Shown here piece by piece: positions 35,969 to 44,071 of a stretch of 64,000 nt of DNA. How positions within the stretch are numbered: position 1 is the stretch's first letter; each line of letters begins with the position of its first letter. A program made the position numbers and the translations under genes. The DNA is from an uncultured Gemmiger sp. (GTDB lineage: Bacteria; Bacillota; Clostridia; Oscillospirales; Ruminococcaceae), in contig CALXAH010000008.1 in NCBI GenBank assembly GCA_944386225.1, positions 59,612-123,611 on the forward strand, written 5' to 3'. The notes under the pieces are model-generated. The model did not search any database, was not told the origin of the DNA, and was given only the letters and a program-made list of their open reading frames with translations.

Positions 35969-37267
35969 ATGCAACAGACAAAAGGATTTACCATCAAGGC
36001 GGAGGAACGGCAAAGCTGGGGCTCCATCACCATGGTGTGGATCGGCGCCATGATCTGTGTGCCGGCCCTGATGATCGGCGGCATGATCGGGGCGGGCCTG
36101 AGCCTGGGGGCGGCAGCCGCGGCGATCCTCGTGGGCTATCTGCTGATCTGCCTATTCATGAGCTTTATGGGGATGCAGGCCTGCGATACCGGTATGCCCA
36201 CCGCTGTGATGGCGGGCGGCGCGCTGGGAGAGCTGGGCGCCAAATACATCATCAGTACCATTCTGGCAATCTCCTGCATTGGCTGGTTCGGAATCCAGGC
36301 AGCGGTCTGCGGATCGTCCTTTTCAACAATGGTGGCGGACATGAGCGGGGTGACCATTCCGGTCTGGCTGTCTTCGGTGGTCTGGGGCGCGGTTATGCTG
36401 CTCACTGCTTGTTTCCGGTTCAGCGGCTTGAAATGGCTCAACAAGATTGCCGTGCCGCTGCTGGGTCTCGTACTGGCCTATACGCTGTTCTATAACATCG
36501 TGTCCGGCAATGGCGCGGCGCTCGTCGGCTATCAGCCGGCAGCTCCCATGGGATTTGTCAGCGGCATCAGCCTGACGGTGGGTTCCTTTGTCGTGGCCGC
36601 CGCAATTTCGGGCGACTACTGCCGGTTTGCCAAAAATCGCGGGGACGTGGTCAAATCCTCGGTTCTCGGCGTGCTTCCGGCTGGCCTGGTCGTACTGATG
36701 CTGGGCGGTATCCTGGCTATCTGCACCGGTTCCTATGACATCAGCGTGTTTCTGTCCACCGCGGGCCTTCCCATGATCGGCCTGTGTGCCCTGATCCTGG
36801 CCACCTGGACCACGAACGTTTCCAACGCCTACTCCGGCGGGCTGGCGCTGTCGGTACTGCTGGGGCAGAATGAAAAGCAGAGTCAGCTGACCACGGCGGT
36901 GGCAGGTGCGATCGGAACTCTCCTGGCAGCTGCCGGCATCCTTAACTCCATCCAGGGCTTTCTGTCCCTGCTGTCCGCCATTGTTCCGGCGCTGATGGGC
37001 GTTATGATTGCGGATTACTGGATTCTGGGCAAAGGGAAAAAAGAGAATTTCGCCATCCGGAAAGGCTTCTGTCTTCCGGGCGTGGCAGCCTTTGTGCTGG
37101 GAGCACTGACCGCCTGCATAACCGGCGGTACCTTTGCTTCGATTCCGGGCCTGTCTTTCCTGAACCTGCCGTTTTTCATCGGTCCCATCAACGGTATCCT
37201 GGTTGCGCTGGTGGTGTATCTGCCGCTGGCAAAGCTGGGGCCTAAACCGGCCCGGTCGCTGTCCTGA
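35969..37267 (+). CDS. NCS1-family nucleobase/hydantoin permease (CodB-like)
   Basis: A 432-residue carrier with about twelve helices. Seen: SWGSITMVWIGAMICVP at TM1, the TM3 region SCIGWFGIQAAV, AISGDYCRFAKNRGDV between TM6 and 7, and WTTNVSNAYSGGLALS in TM8. These are CodB/NCS1 features; the family brings in cytosine, hydantoins, allantoin or uracil with Na+ or H+. GAGGGGGAG lies before the ATG. With DUF917 and hydantoinase genes downstream, a hydantoin- or pyrimidine-like substrate is most likely. Confidence 0.88.
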   Translation: MQQTKGFTIKAEERQSWGSITMVWIGAMICVPALMIGGMIGAGLSLGAAAAAILVGYLLICLFMSFMGMQACDTGMPTAVMAGGALGELGAKYIISTILAISCIGWFGIQAAVCGSSFSTMVADMSGVTIPVWLSSVVWGAVMLLTACFRFSGLKWLNKIAVPLLGLVLAYTLFYNIVSGNGAALVGYQPAAPMGFVSGISLTVGSFVVAAAISGDYCRFAKNRGDVVKSSVLGVLPAGLVVLMLGGILAICTGSYDISVFLSTAGLPMIGLCALILATWTTNVSNAYSGGLALSVLLGQNEKQSQLTTAVAGAIGTLLAAAGILNSIQGFLSLLSAIVPALMGVMIADYWILGKGKKENFAIRKGFCLPGVAAFVLGALTACITGGTFASIPGLSFLNLPFFIGPINGILVALVVYLPLAKLGPKPARSLS

Positions 37268-37322
37268 ATATCCTGGCGGGTGCTGCCCGCCGGTTACTTT
37301 CTGAAAAAAAGGAGTGTTTTAC

Positions 37323-38414
37323 TTGCGTAAGATTGGAATCCCTGAAATTGAGGACATTGCGCTGGGTGCGGCTCTGCTGGGCGCGGGCGGCGGCGGAGAC
37401 CCGTATGTGGGCAAGCTGGTGGCCATCGGCGCGGTACAGGAATGCGGCCCTGTCACCCTGCTGGATCCGGATGAAGTACCGGATGACGCGCTTGTTGTTC
37501 CCATTGCCATGATGGGGGCGCCTACGGTGCTTTGCGAAAAAGCCATCGGCGGCGAAGAGTACCGTTCCCTGTACGAAACCGTCTCCGCGTTTTACGGCAA
37601 ACCCATCTATGCCTTTATGCCCATTGAGGCAGGCGGCGTGAACTCCATGCTCCCGATCGCGGCGGCTGCCCGTCTGGGTTTGCCGCTGGTGGACTGCGAT
37701 GGTATGGGCCGGGCGTTCCCGGAACTGCAGATGGTCACCTTCACCATCGGGGGCGGTTCGGCGACCCCCATGGCGCTGGTGGATGAAAAGGGGAACTCCT
37801 GCATCTTCCGCACCGTCACCAACAAATGGACGGAGGAACTGGCCCGTGCGGTCACCATGGCCTGCGGCGGTTCGGTATCGGTGTCCCTGTATGCGATGGA
37901 CGGCAGCTTCATGAAACAGTATGGCGTCCATGGCATCGTGACCCGCAGCCAGCGTCTGGGATCGGCCATCCGAAAGGTCAAGGAGGTCACCGGCAAAACA
38001 CCCGAAGAGACCTTCCTGGAAATTACCGAGGGCTGCAAGCTGTTCAAGGGCAAGATCAGCGATGTGCTGCGGGAGGTGCGTGCCGGCTTCAACTTCGGCA
38101 AGGTGGTGCTGGATGGTATCGGCGAATATAAGGGTCGCGATGCGTACGTGGAGTTCCAGAACGAAAACCTGACCGCTGTGGTGGACGGGCAGATTCTGGC
38201 CACCACGCCGGATCTTATCTGCCTGGTTGATACCGAGACATTTACGCCGGTACCGACCGATGCACTGAAATACGGCAAGCGCGTTCTGGTGGTAGGCCTG
38301 CCCTGTTTCCCGCTGTGGCGAACCCCGGAGGGACTGGCGCTGGTGGGCCCCCGATATTTTGGGGTTGACACCGACTACATTCCGCTGGAAGAACGCTGCA
38401 AAGGAGGCTGCTGA
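37323..38414 (+). CDS. DUF917-family protein
   Basis: A 363-residue soluble protein with the DUF917 opening EIEDIALGAALLGAGGGGDPYVG and later PIEAGGVNSMLPIAAAARLGLPLVDCDGMGRAFPE (abridged) and a C-terminal hydantoinase-associated region (GEYKGRDAYVEFQNENL). The family is nearly always next to hydantoinase/oxoprolinase genes and may be its partner; activity unproven. The TTG at 37323 is chosen because AAAGGAG is 8 bases upstream; the GTG at 37314 lies in that site. It ends two bases before the hydantoinase start. Confidence 0.85.
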   Translation: MRKIGIPEIEDIALGAALLGAGGGGDPYVGKLVAIGAVQECGPVTLLDPDEVPDDALVVPIAMMGAPTVLCEKAIGGEEYRSLYETVSAFYGKPIYAFMPIEAGGVNSMLPIAAAARLGLPLVDCDGMGRAFPELQMVTFTIGGGSATPMALVDEKGNSCIFRTVTNKWTEELARAVTMACGGSVSVSLYAMDGSFMKQYGVHGIVTRSQRLGSAIRKVKEVTGKTPEETFLEITEGCKLFKGKISDVLREVRAGFNFGKVVLDGIGEYKGRDAYVEFQNENLTAVVDGQILATTPDLICLVDTETFTPVPTDALKYGKRVLVVGLPCFPLWRTPEGLALVGPRYFGVDTDYIPLEERCKGGC

Positions 38415-38416
38415 AA

Positions 38417-39970
38417 ATGTATAAGCTGGGAATTGATGTAGGCGGCACCAATACGGATGCCGTCCTGATCGACGAAAATCTGCAGGTTGTGGCCTCGGTC
38501 AAGCAGCATACCACCCCCGATATCTACGACGGCATCCTGAACTCGGTGCGTGCGGTGCTGGACCAGTCGGGCGTGGACCGCAGCCAGATCCGGCAGGCCA
38601 TGCTGGGCACTACCCAGTGCACCAACGCCATTGTGGAGCGAAAGAACCTTGTGCCCATCGGGATCCTGCGGATCGGAGCACCGGCCTCCCGGGGAATCCC
38701 GCCCATGGTGGACTGGGCGGAGGATCTGAAGGCGATTGCGGTCAGAACAGCGGTTGTGGGCGGCGGTTTTGAATACGACGGCAAGGAACTGGCGCCCTTT
38801 GACGCTGAGGCGGCAGCGGCCTTTTTTGAGGAACTGAAAGCGCAGAACATTAAGTCGGTGGCCATTTCCTGTGTGTTCTCCACCGTTCGCAACGACCATG
38901 AGCTGGCGGCTGCCGAGCTTTGCCGCAGGATCATGGGAGAGGACGTGCATGTGTCGGTATCCAGCGAGATCGGTTCCATGGGCCTGATTGAGCGGGAAAA
39001 TGCCACCATCCTGAACGCCGCCCTGTACAAGGTTGCCCAGTCCTTTACCGAGGGGTTTGCCCGGTCGCTGGCGGATGAGGGGGTCACCAACGCCGAAGTC
39101 TATCTGTCCCAGAACGACGGCACCCTGATGACGATGGAATATGCCCGCCGTTATCCCATTCTGACCATTGCCTGCGGCCCCACCAACTCCATCCGGGGCG
39201 CCTGTTATCTGAGCCGGATGAAAAATGCCGTAGTCATTGATGTGGGCGGCACTACCACCGACCTGGGCGTGATTCAGAACGGATTTCCCCGGGAGTCCGG
39301 TGTGGCGGTCACCATCGGTGGTGTTCGTACCAACTTCCGGATGCCGGATGTGATCTCCATCGGTCTGGGCGGCGGCTCCATTGTCCGGCAGCAGGCGGAC
39401 GGAACGGTGACGGTTGGCCCGGATTCCGTAGGGTATCAGATCAACGAAAAAGCCCTTTGCTTTGGCGGTGATGTCTGCACCGCAACCGATATCGCGGTGC
39501 GGCTGGGCATGGCCGACCTGGGCGACAGGGAACGGGTGGCACATCTGGAGGAAAGCTTTGCCCGCAAGGCATTGGATACGATCCGGTCCCTGTGCGAGGA
39601 TGCGCTGGATGCCATGAAGGTCTCCAGCGAGGATGTGGATGTTATTCTGGTGGGCGGCGGTGCCATTGTCCTTCCGCCGAAACTGGCAGGTGCCAGAACC
39701 GTTACCCAGCCGGAATGCGGCGGTGTGGCCAATGCCATTGGTTCGGCAATTTCCAAGGTCAGCGGTACATATGAGCAGCTGATCGACTATGACAAAACAC
39801 CCCGGGATGAAGCCCTGGCGCAGGCGCGTGCCCAGGCTGTGGAACTGGCGGTTGCTGCGGGCGCCATCCGGGAGACGGTTGAGATCATCGACGCGGAGGA
39901 TGTGCCCCTTCAGTATTACCCGGGCAATACCGCCCGCGTGAAGATCAAAGCTGCCGGGGATCTGGCCTGA
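38417..39970 (+). CDS. Hydantoinase/oxoprolinase family protein
   Basis: A 517-residue HyuA-type enzyme, ATP-dependent opener of a hydantoin or 5-oxoproline ring. Seen: LGIDVGGTNTDAVLID, GTTQCTNAIVER, GPTNSIRGACYLS, VIDVGGTTTDLGVI and a C-terminal GGGAIVLPPKL, the actin/ASKHA-type phosphate loops of the family. AAGGAGG precedes the ATG. It is shorter than HyuA (about 690), as in the DUF917-linked forms. No separate HyuB is present. Confidence 0.9.
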   Translation: MYKLGIDVGGTNTDAVLIDENLQVVASVKQHTTPDIYDGILNSVRAVLDQSGVDRSQIRQAMLGTTQCTNAIVERKNLVPIGILRIGAPASRGIPPMVDWAEDLKAIAVRTAVVGGGFEYDGKELAPFDAEAAAAFFEELKAQNIKSVAISCVFSTVRNDHELAAAELCRRIMGEDVHVSVSSEIGSMGLIERENATILNAALYKVAQSFTEGFARSLADEGVTNAEVYLSQNDGTLMTMEYARRYPILTIACGPTNSIRGACYLSRMKNAVVIDVGGTTTDLGVIQNGFPRESGVAVTIGGVRTNFRMPDVISIGLGGGSIVRQQADGTVTVGPDSVGYQINEKALCFGGDVCTATDIAVRLGMADLGDRERVAHLEESFARKALDTIRSLCEDALDAMKVSSEDVDVILVGGGAIVLPPKLAGARTVTQPECGGVANAIGSAISKVSGTYEQLIDYDKTPRDEALAQARAQAVELAVAAGAIRETVEIIDAEDVPLQYYPGNTARVKIKAAGDLA

Positions 39971-40030
39971 ATCCGGCACACATTTACTAAAGCGGCAGAC
40001 AGGACAGTAAAATTCAGCTTGAAGAATAAG

Positions 40031-40077
40031 ACGCCCTTGATGAAGGATGACAATACTTCACCAAGGGCGTTGTTTTT
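40031..40077 (+). terminator. Terminator after the hydantoinase gene
   Basis: ACGCCCTTGATGAAG pairs with CTTCACCAAGGGCGT (one mismatch), loop GATGACAATA, then TGTTTTT. Confidence 0.8.
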
Positions 40078-40126
40078 AAAATAAATATGCATACATAAAG
40101 CGGGAAACGATTGATGAAAACTATAC

Positions 40127-40564
40127 TTATCCGCGGCTATACAGATCAAGAAATCCGTTTTGCTGCAGTTGCTGGTTTACGTCATCAATAGAATGGCGAT
40201 TGATGACAGCATCCATCAGCACCAGATCCCGGGGACGGGAAGCGCTCAAAGCGGCCCGCTCGCCACATTTCAATAGAATTTGGCATTCTTCAAAACTAAG
40301 TTCCAATACGAGTGCAATACGCAGCAATACATTGCGGGAGGGTTTCATCTCGCCATTAAGAATTTTGTATGCGGAAGCACGATTCATGCCGGCCAGTTCT
40401 GCCATTACGTCGGTATTGATTCGTTGGCGGCCAAGAAATTCATTCAGACAGCTGGCCAGTGAAGGCAGCTTTACCTGGTGAAGCAAGGCGTTCAGATCAA
40501 AGCGGTTGTCCTCCAACCCTTGAGCGATCAGCTCAGTGCTGAGCGCCGGAAGTTCACGACCCAT
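40127..40564 (-). CDS. XRE-like DNA-binding regulator
   Basis: A 145-residue protein with a central helix-turn-helix (NTDVMAELAGMNRASAYKIL, then NGEMKPSRNVLLRIALVL), followed by a helical tail (LILKCGERAALSASRPRD region) seen in regulators of this size. The ATG at 40564 has AAGGTGG 8 bases upstream and lies downstream of a good promoter; a longer frame from 40630 would begin inside that promoter. It is divergent from the phosphosignalling island, so it probably represses or tunes it. It could instead be a stand-alone regulator. Confidence 0.75.
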   Translation of the reverse strand: MGRELPALSTELIAQGLEDNRFDLNALLHQVKLPSLASCLNEFLGRQRINTDVMAELAGMNRASAYKILNGEMKPSRNVLLRIALVLELSFEECQILLKCGERAALSASRPRDLVLMDAVINRHSIDDVNQQLQQNGFLDLYSRG

Positions 40565-40600
40565 GCACGTTCCCACCTTCTGCAAATCAATCCTATTCTC

Positions 40601-40629
40601 ATTGTAGCAACCGTCTGTACCCTTGTCCA
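40601..40629 (-). promoter_or_regulatory. Promoter of the XRE-like gene
   Basis: On the minus strand TGGACA (complement of 40624-40629), 17 bases, TACAAT (40601-40606). The opposite strand has TATACT at 40689 as a possible -10 for the first kinase gene, with no good -35; a regulator between 40630 and 40690 could affect both. Confidence 0.6.
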
Positions 40630-40732
40630 TAGCGAATAATGCTGTAAAGTTGTCGCTTTCAATTCGACAGGAATTTCTTGTGTTCCTCTATACTGGGAAT
40701 AACGAGAAGTCTCGCCAAAGAAGGTGATGCGC

Positions 40733-43700
40733 ATGAATATTCAGGAGCGATATTTCTGTTCAAAATGTATGCGCGAACTGCCGGAGGAGTGCGTTTGCCC
40801 TTTCTGCGGTTATGATCCTATGTCCCCGGCCAGCGACTGGGCCCTAGAGGAAGGAACCCTGTTTCAGCACGGGCGCTATCAACTGGGCAGCGTAATCGGT
40901 GCGGGGGGATTCGGGATTACCTATGCTGCCTGGGATCATACCCTGCAGGTGCCGGTTGCGATAAAAGAATATTTTCCCTCATCCTTGGCGGGACGGGACA
41001 CGCGGATCAGCGATGACCTGGTGCCTGTCCCGGAAAACCGTACTGCCTATGAACTGGGGCTGGAAAGATTCCGGCGCGAGTCACGTATTCTGGCATCTCT
41101 TCAGAATGTCAAAAGCGTGGTGGATATTTTCGATTGGTTTGATGGGAACCAAACGGCGTATCTTGTTATGGAGTTTGTGCGAGGTGTAACCATTGACACC
41201 TATACTGCGGCGGAAAAACCTTCGCCGGAGCAACTGTTTCGGATGCTGCGCGATGCTATTGATGCGCTGGACGCGGTGCATCGGATCGGGGTACTGCACC
41301 GGGACATCAGTCCCAGCAATCTGATGGTAAAGGAAGACGGCAGTGTTACCCTGATCGATTTTGGTTCGGCGGCATTGTTGGAGCGCCGTGCCCGGGGCAG
41401 TGACAGAACCATTCTGGTGAACAAAGCCTATGCAGCGCTGGAACAGTACGACCCGGACGGCGAACAGGGCCCCTGGACGGACGTATACGGTATAAGTGCG
41501 ACCATCTATGCCCTGCTTACCGGACACAGTCCGCCGGAAGCGGTGGCCCGCCGGGAACATGACACACTGAAACCGCCCAGGGAATGGGGCGTCCACCTGA
41601 AGAAAAGCCAGGAAAAAGCATTGATGGCAGGCCTTGCTGTACAGCCTTCCCATCGGATCCGCAGTATGGCGGAATTCCGCAGCCGGCTGTACAATCTGCC
41701 GCTTCCGGAAGATATGATGCGGCGCCAGCGCCTGATCCGGCGGATTTGCGTAACTGCGGCTCTGGCGGCTTTTGCCACCATGACTGTGGTGGTGAATATG
41801 ACCTATGGGTTTCCTATGGGACAAGGCGTGTGGTATTCCCTGCGAGGCGACGGCTTTCATGTGGTGGGATACTCTGGAAACGCGCAGGAATTACGGTTGC
41901 CGGGGCATCGCCTGTTTGTTCCTGTAAGCGCGATTGAAAGCGGTGTGTTCCGCAACGATCCCAGACTGGAGCATGTGGAGATACCGGGCACGGTATATAC
42001 CATCTCGGATCTGGCGTTCAGCGGATGCGCCAACCTGGAAATGGTACAGGTGGGAGAAGGCAACCGTACGATCGGTGAATACGCGTTTTCCGACTGTGCA
42101 GCCCTGCACACGGTCTGGCTGCCGTCCAGTACCCGTCAAATTGCGGGAAACACCTTTGTGAATACTACGGACAGGCTGACTTTATGGGGGCCGGAAGAAA
42201 GCATGGCCCAGAAATATGCAACTGAAGCGGCGATCCCTTTTTCCACTGCCGATCAGTACAGCGCGCAGCCCAATGACAGCGGCCTGACGGTTTTGGCCTG
42301 CCGAAAATGCGGCCCGGATGTAGATATTCCTGACTATATTGACGATCAGCCGGTAACGGCCCTGGCTGCGGATCCAAAACTGTTTTCCAGCACGCTGGAA
42401 TCTGTAGCTCTTCCGTTGTTTTTGGAAGAATTGCCCGGCGGGGCCTTGACCGGACGAAAAAACCTGACGGTAGTGGAATTGAATTCCAATCTGGAAAAAC
42501 TGGGAGATAACGCACTCAGCGGTACCGGGGTGAGCGAACTTCTTTTGCCCGAAAAACTGACGGCGATTGGAGAAAAAGCGCTGTACCAGACACCGCTGCG
42601 GCAGTTGGCTCTGCCCGCGGCAATGACGTCGATAGGTCGGTATGCGTTTGCCGAATCCTTCCTGGAAGAGATCGTGCTGCCGGATGGGATTAGCCAAATG
42701 GGATCGGCTGCTTTTTCCTCCTGCGTGCAATTGCGCAGCGTCCGCCTCCCCGCAGGTTTGAGCGAGCTGCCGGCCGCAGCGTTTGAGGGATGTTCTTCGC
42801 TGGAACAGATACTGATGCCGCAAGGCCTGGCATCTATTGGCGAACTGGCGTTCAGCAAATGCAGCGCGCTGGAAAGTATTCGTCTGCCGGATGATCTGAT
42901 CACGATAGGCCCCTATGCCTTTTCGGAATGCGTCTCCCTGCAGTTGGTCTACATCCCGCCCAGCGTCTCGGATATTTCTCTGTCCGCTTTTGACGGCTGC
43001 CCAGCCTCCCTGGTGATTACGGGATATGCGGGATCGGAGGCTGAGCGCTATGCCGCGCGCTGTGGCATGCGATTTATGGATATGGACACATGGCCTTCCG
43101 GTTACCAGGTGTCCTCCAGTGATCTGCTGTATATTGTGGAAGACATTCAGGAAGATACGGTCAAACTGCCGGATTATTACGAAGGTACCATTCTGCGGGG
43201 CATTATGGATGCCCGGCGCCTGACAAGCCGAGAGGTGGTTCTGCCCGCTGATACAGTGATCCTTTCCACCATGGCCTTCTCTGAGTGCACAGCCCTGGAA
43301 AAGGTGGATTTCGCGCCTCCGCTGGAAACCATCGGTGCCATGACCTTCTGGCGATGCGAAAACCTGCAGTCAGCCTTGCTGCCGGAGGGGCTGGAATCCA
43401 TCGGCAGCGTGGCTTTTGCGGAATGCAGTTCCCTGTCGGAGCTGTCTCTTCCGGACAGTCTGCAGGATCTGGGCTGGAACGCCTTTGCGGAATGCAGTGC
43501 CCTGACGGAGGTGGAGCTTCCTGCCGGCCTGAGTATGCTGGGCGAAGGGGTCTTTGCACAAACCGGTCTGCGCACGGTGACCATTCCGGGTAATATCACC
43601 AAATGCCGTACATCCTTTTACGGCTGCCGGGAGCTGCGTACTGTCACCGCCGAGGAAGGGGTGCGCGCTCTGTGGGGCACCTTTGCCGGCTGCGATGCCC

Positions 43701-43999
43701 TTACCACTGTGATTCTGCCCGAAAGTCTGCAGCAGGTCAGTCGCTCCACTTTCCGGGGCTGCAGTTCGCTGCGGGATGTGTGGATCTACTCCATGGATGT
43801 GGATCTGGATTTTTCCCGTGCATCCATCAAATACACCGTATGGAACGGGGAAGACCAGTCCGCTACCGATCTGTATCTGGAGCAGGAAAACCCGGCTCCG
43901 CTGTTTGCTGATTGTCCGAATGTGACCATCCATGGATATCCCGGCTCCACCGCCGAGGCGTACGCCCGGGAATACGGCATTCCCTTTGAACCAATCTGA
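40733..43999 (+). CDS. Transmembrane Ser/Thr protein kinase with BspA-type repeat ectodomain
   Basis: A 1088-residue kinase, first gene of the island. N-terminal zinc ribbon (CSKCMRELPEECVCPFC), then a Hanks-type kinase: GAGGFG near residue 56, VAIKEY with Lys near 77, HRDISPSNLM near 188, DFGSA near 208. A transmembrane helix (about 335-358) is followed by some 720 residues outside made of BspA-like leucine-rich repeats: units such as IGEYAFSDCAALHTVWLP and IGELAFSKCSALESIRLP recur about fifteen times, ending PCxx-type FADCPNVTIHGYPGS. Such repeats bind proteins or host surfaces in gut bacteria. The ATG at 40733 has AGAAGG 8 bases upstream. It is 72 bases ahead of the second kinase. A surface-sensing receptor kinase is the best reading. 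Confidence 0.92.
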   Translation: MNIQERYFCSKCMRELPEECVCPFCGYDPMSPASDWALEEGTLFQHGRYQLGSVIGAGGFGITYAAWDHTLQVPVAIKEYFPSSLAGRDTRISDDLVPVPENRTAYELGLERFRRESRILASLQNVKSVVDIFDWFDGNQTAYLVMEFVRGVTIDTYTAAEKPSPEQLFRMLRDAIDALDAVHRIGVLHRDISPSNLMVKEDGSVTLIDFGSAALLERRARGSDRTILVNKAYAALEQYDPDGEQGPWTDVYGISATIYALLTGHSPPEAVARREHDTLKPPREWGVHLKKSQEKALMAGLAVQPSHRIRSMAEFRSRLYNLPLPEDMMRRQRLIRRICVTAALAAFATMTVVVNMTYGFPMGQGVWYSLRGDGFHVVGYSGNAQELRLPGHRLFVPVSAIESGVFRNDPRLEHVEIPGTVYTISDLAFSGCANLEMVQVGEGNRTIGEYAFSDCAALHTVWLPSSTRQIAGNTFVNTTDRLTLWGPEESMAQKYATEAAIPFSTADQYSAQPNDSGLTVLACRKCGPDVDIPDYIDDQPVTALAADPKLFSSTLESVALPLFLEELPGGALTGRKNLTVVELNSNLEKLGDNALSGTGVSELLLPEKLTAIGEKALYQTPLRQLALPAAMTSIGRYAFAESFLEEIVLPDGISQMGSAAFSSCVQLRSVRLPAGLSELPAAAFEGCSSLEQILMPQGLASIGELAFSKCSALESIRLPDDLITIGPYAFSECVSLQLVYIPPSVSDISLSAFDGCPASLVITGYAGSEAERYAARCGMRFMDMDTWPSGYQVSSSDLLYIVEDIQEDTVKLPDYYEGTILRGIMDARRLTSREVVLPADTVILSTMAFSECTALEKVDFAPPLETIGAMTFWRCENLQSALLPEGLESIGSVAFAECSSLSELSLPDSLQDLGWNAFAECSALTEVELPAGLSMLGEGVFAQTGLRTVTIPGNITKCRTSFYGCRELRTVTAEEGVRALWGTFAGCDALTTVILPESLQQVSRSTFRGCSSLRDVWIYSMDVDLDFSRASIKYTVWNGEDQSATDLYLEQENPAPLFADCPNVTIHGYPGSTAEAYAREYGIPFEPI

Positions 44000-44071
44000 G
44001 AAAAGTGTGATGATGCCCGTCAAGGACGCTTTATTGGAACAGCAGAACCAAATCACACAAGGAGGCGCGTT

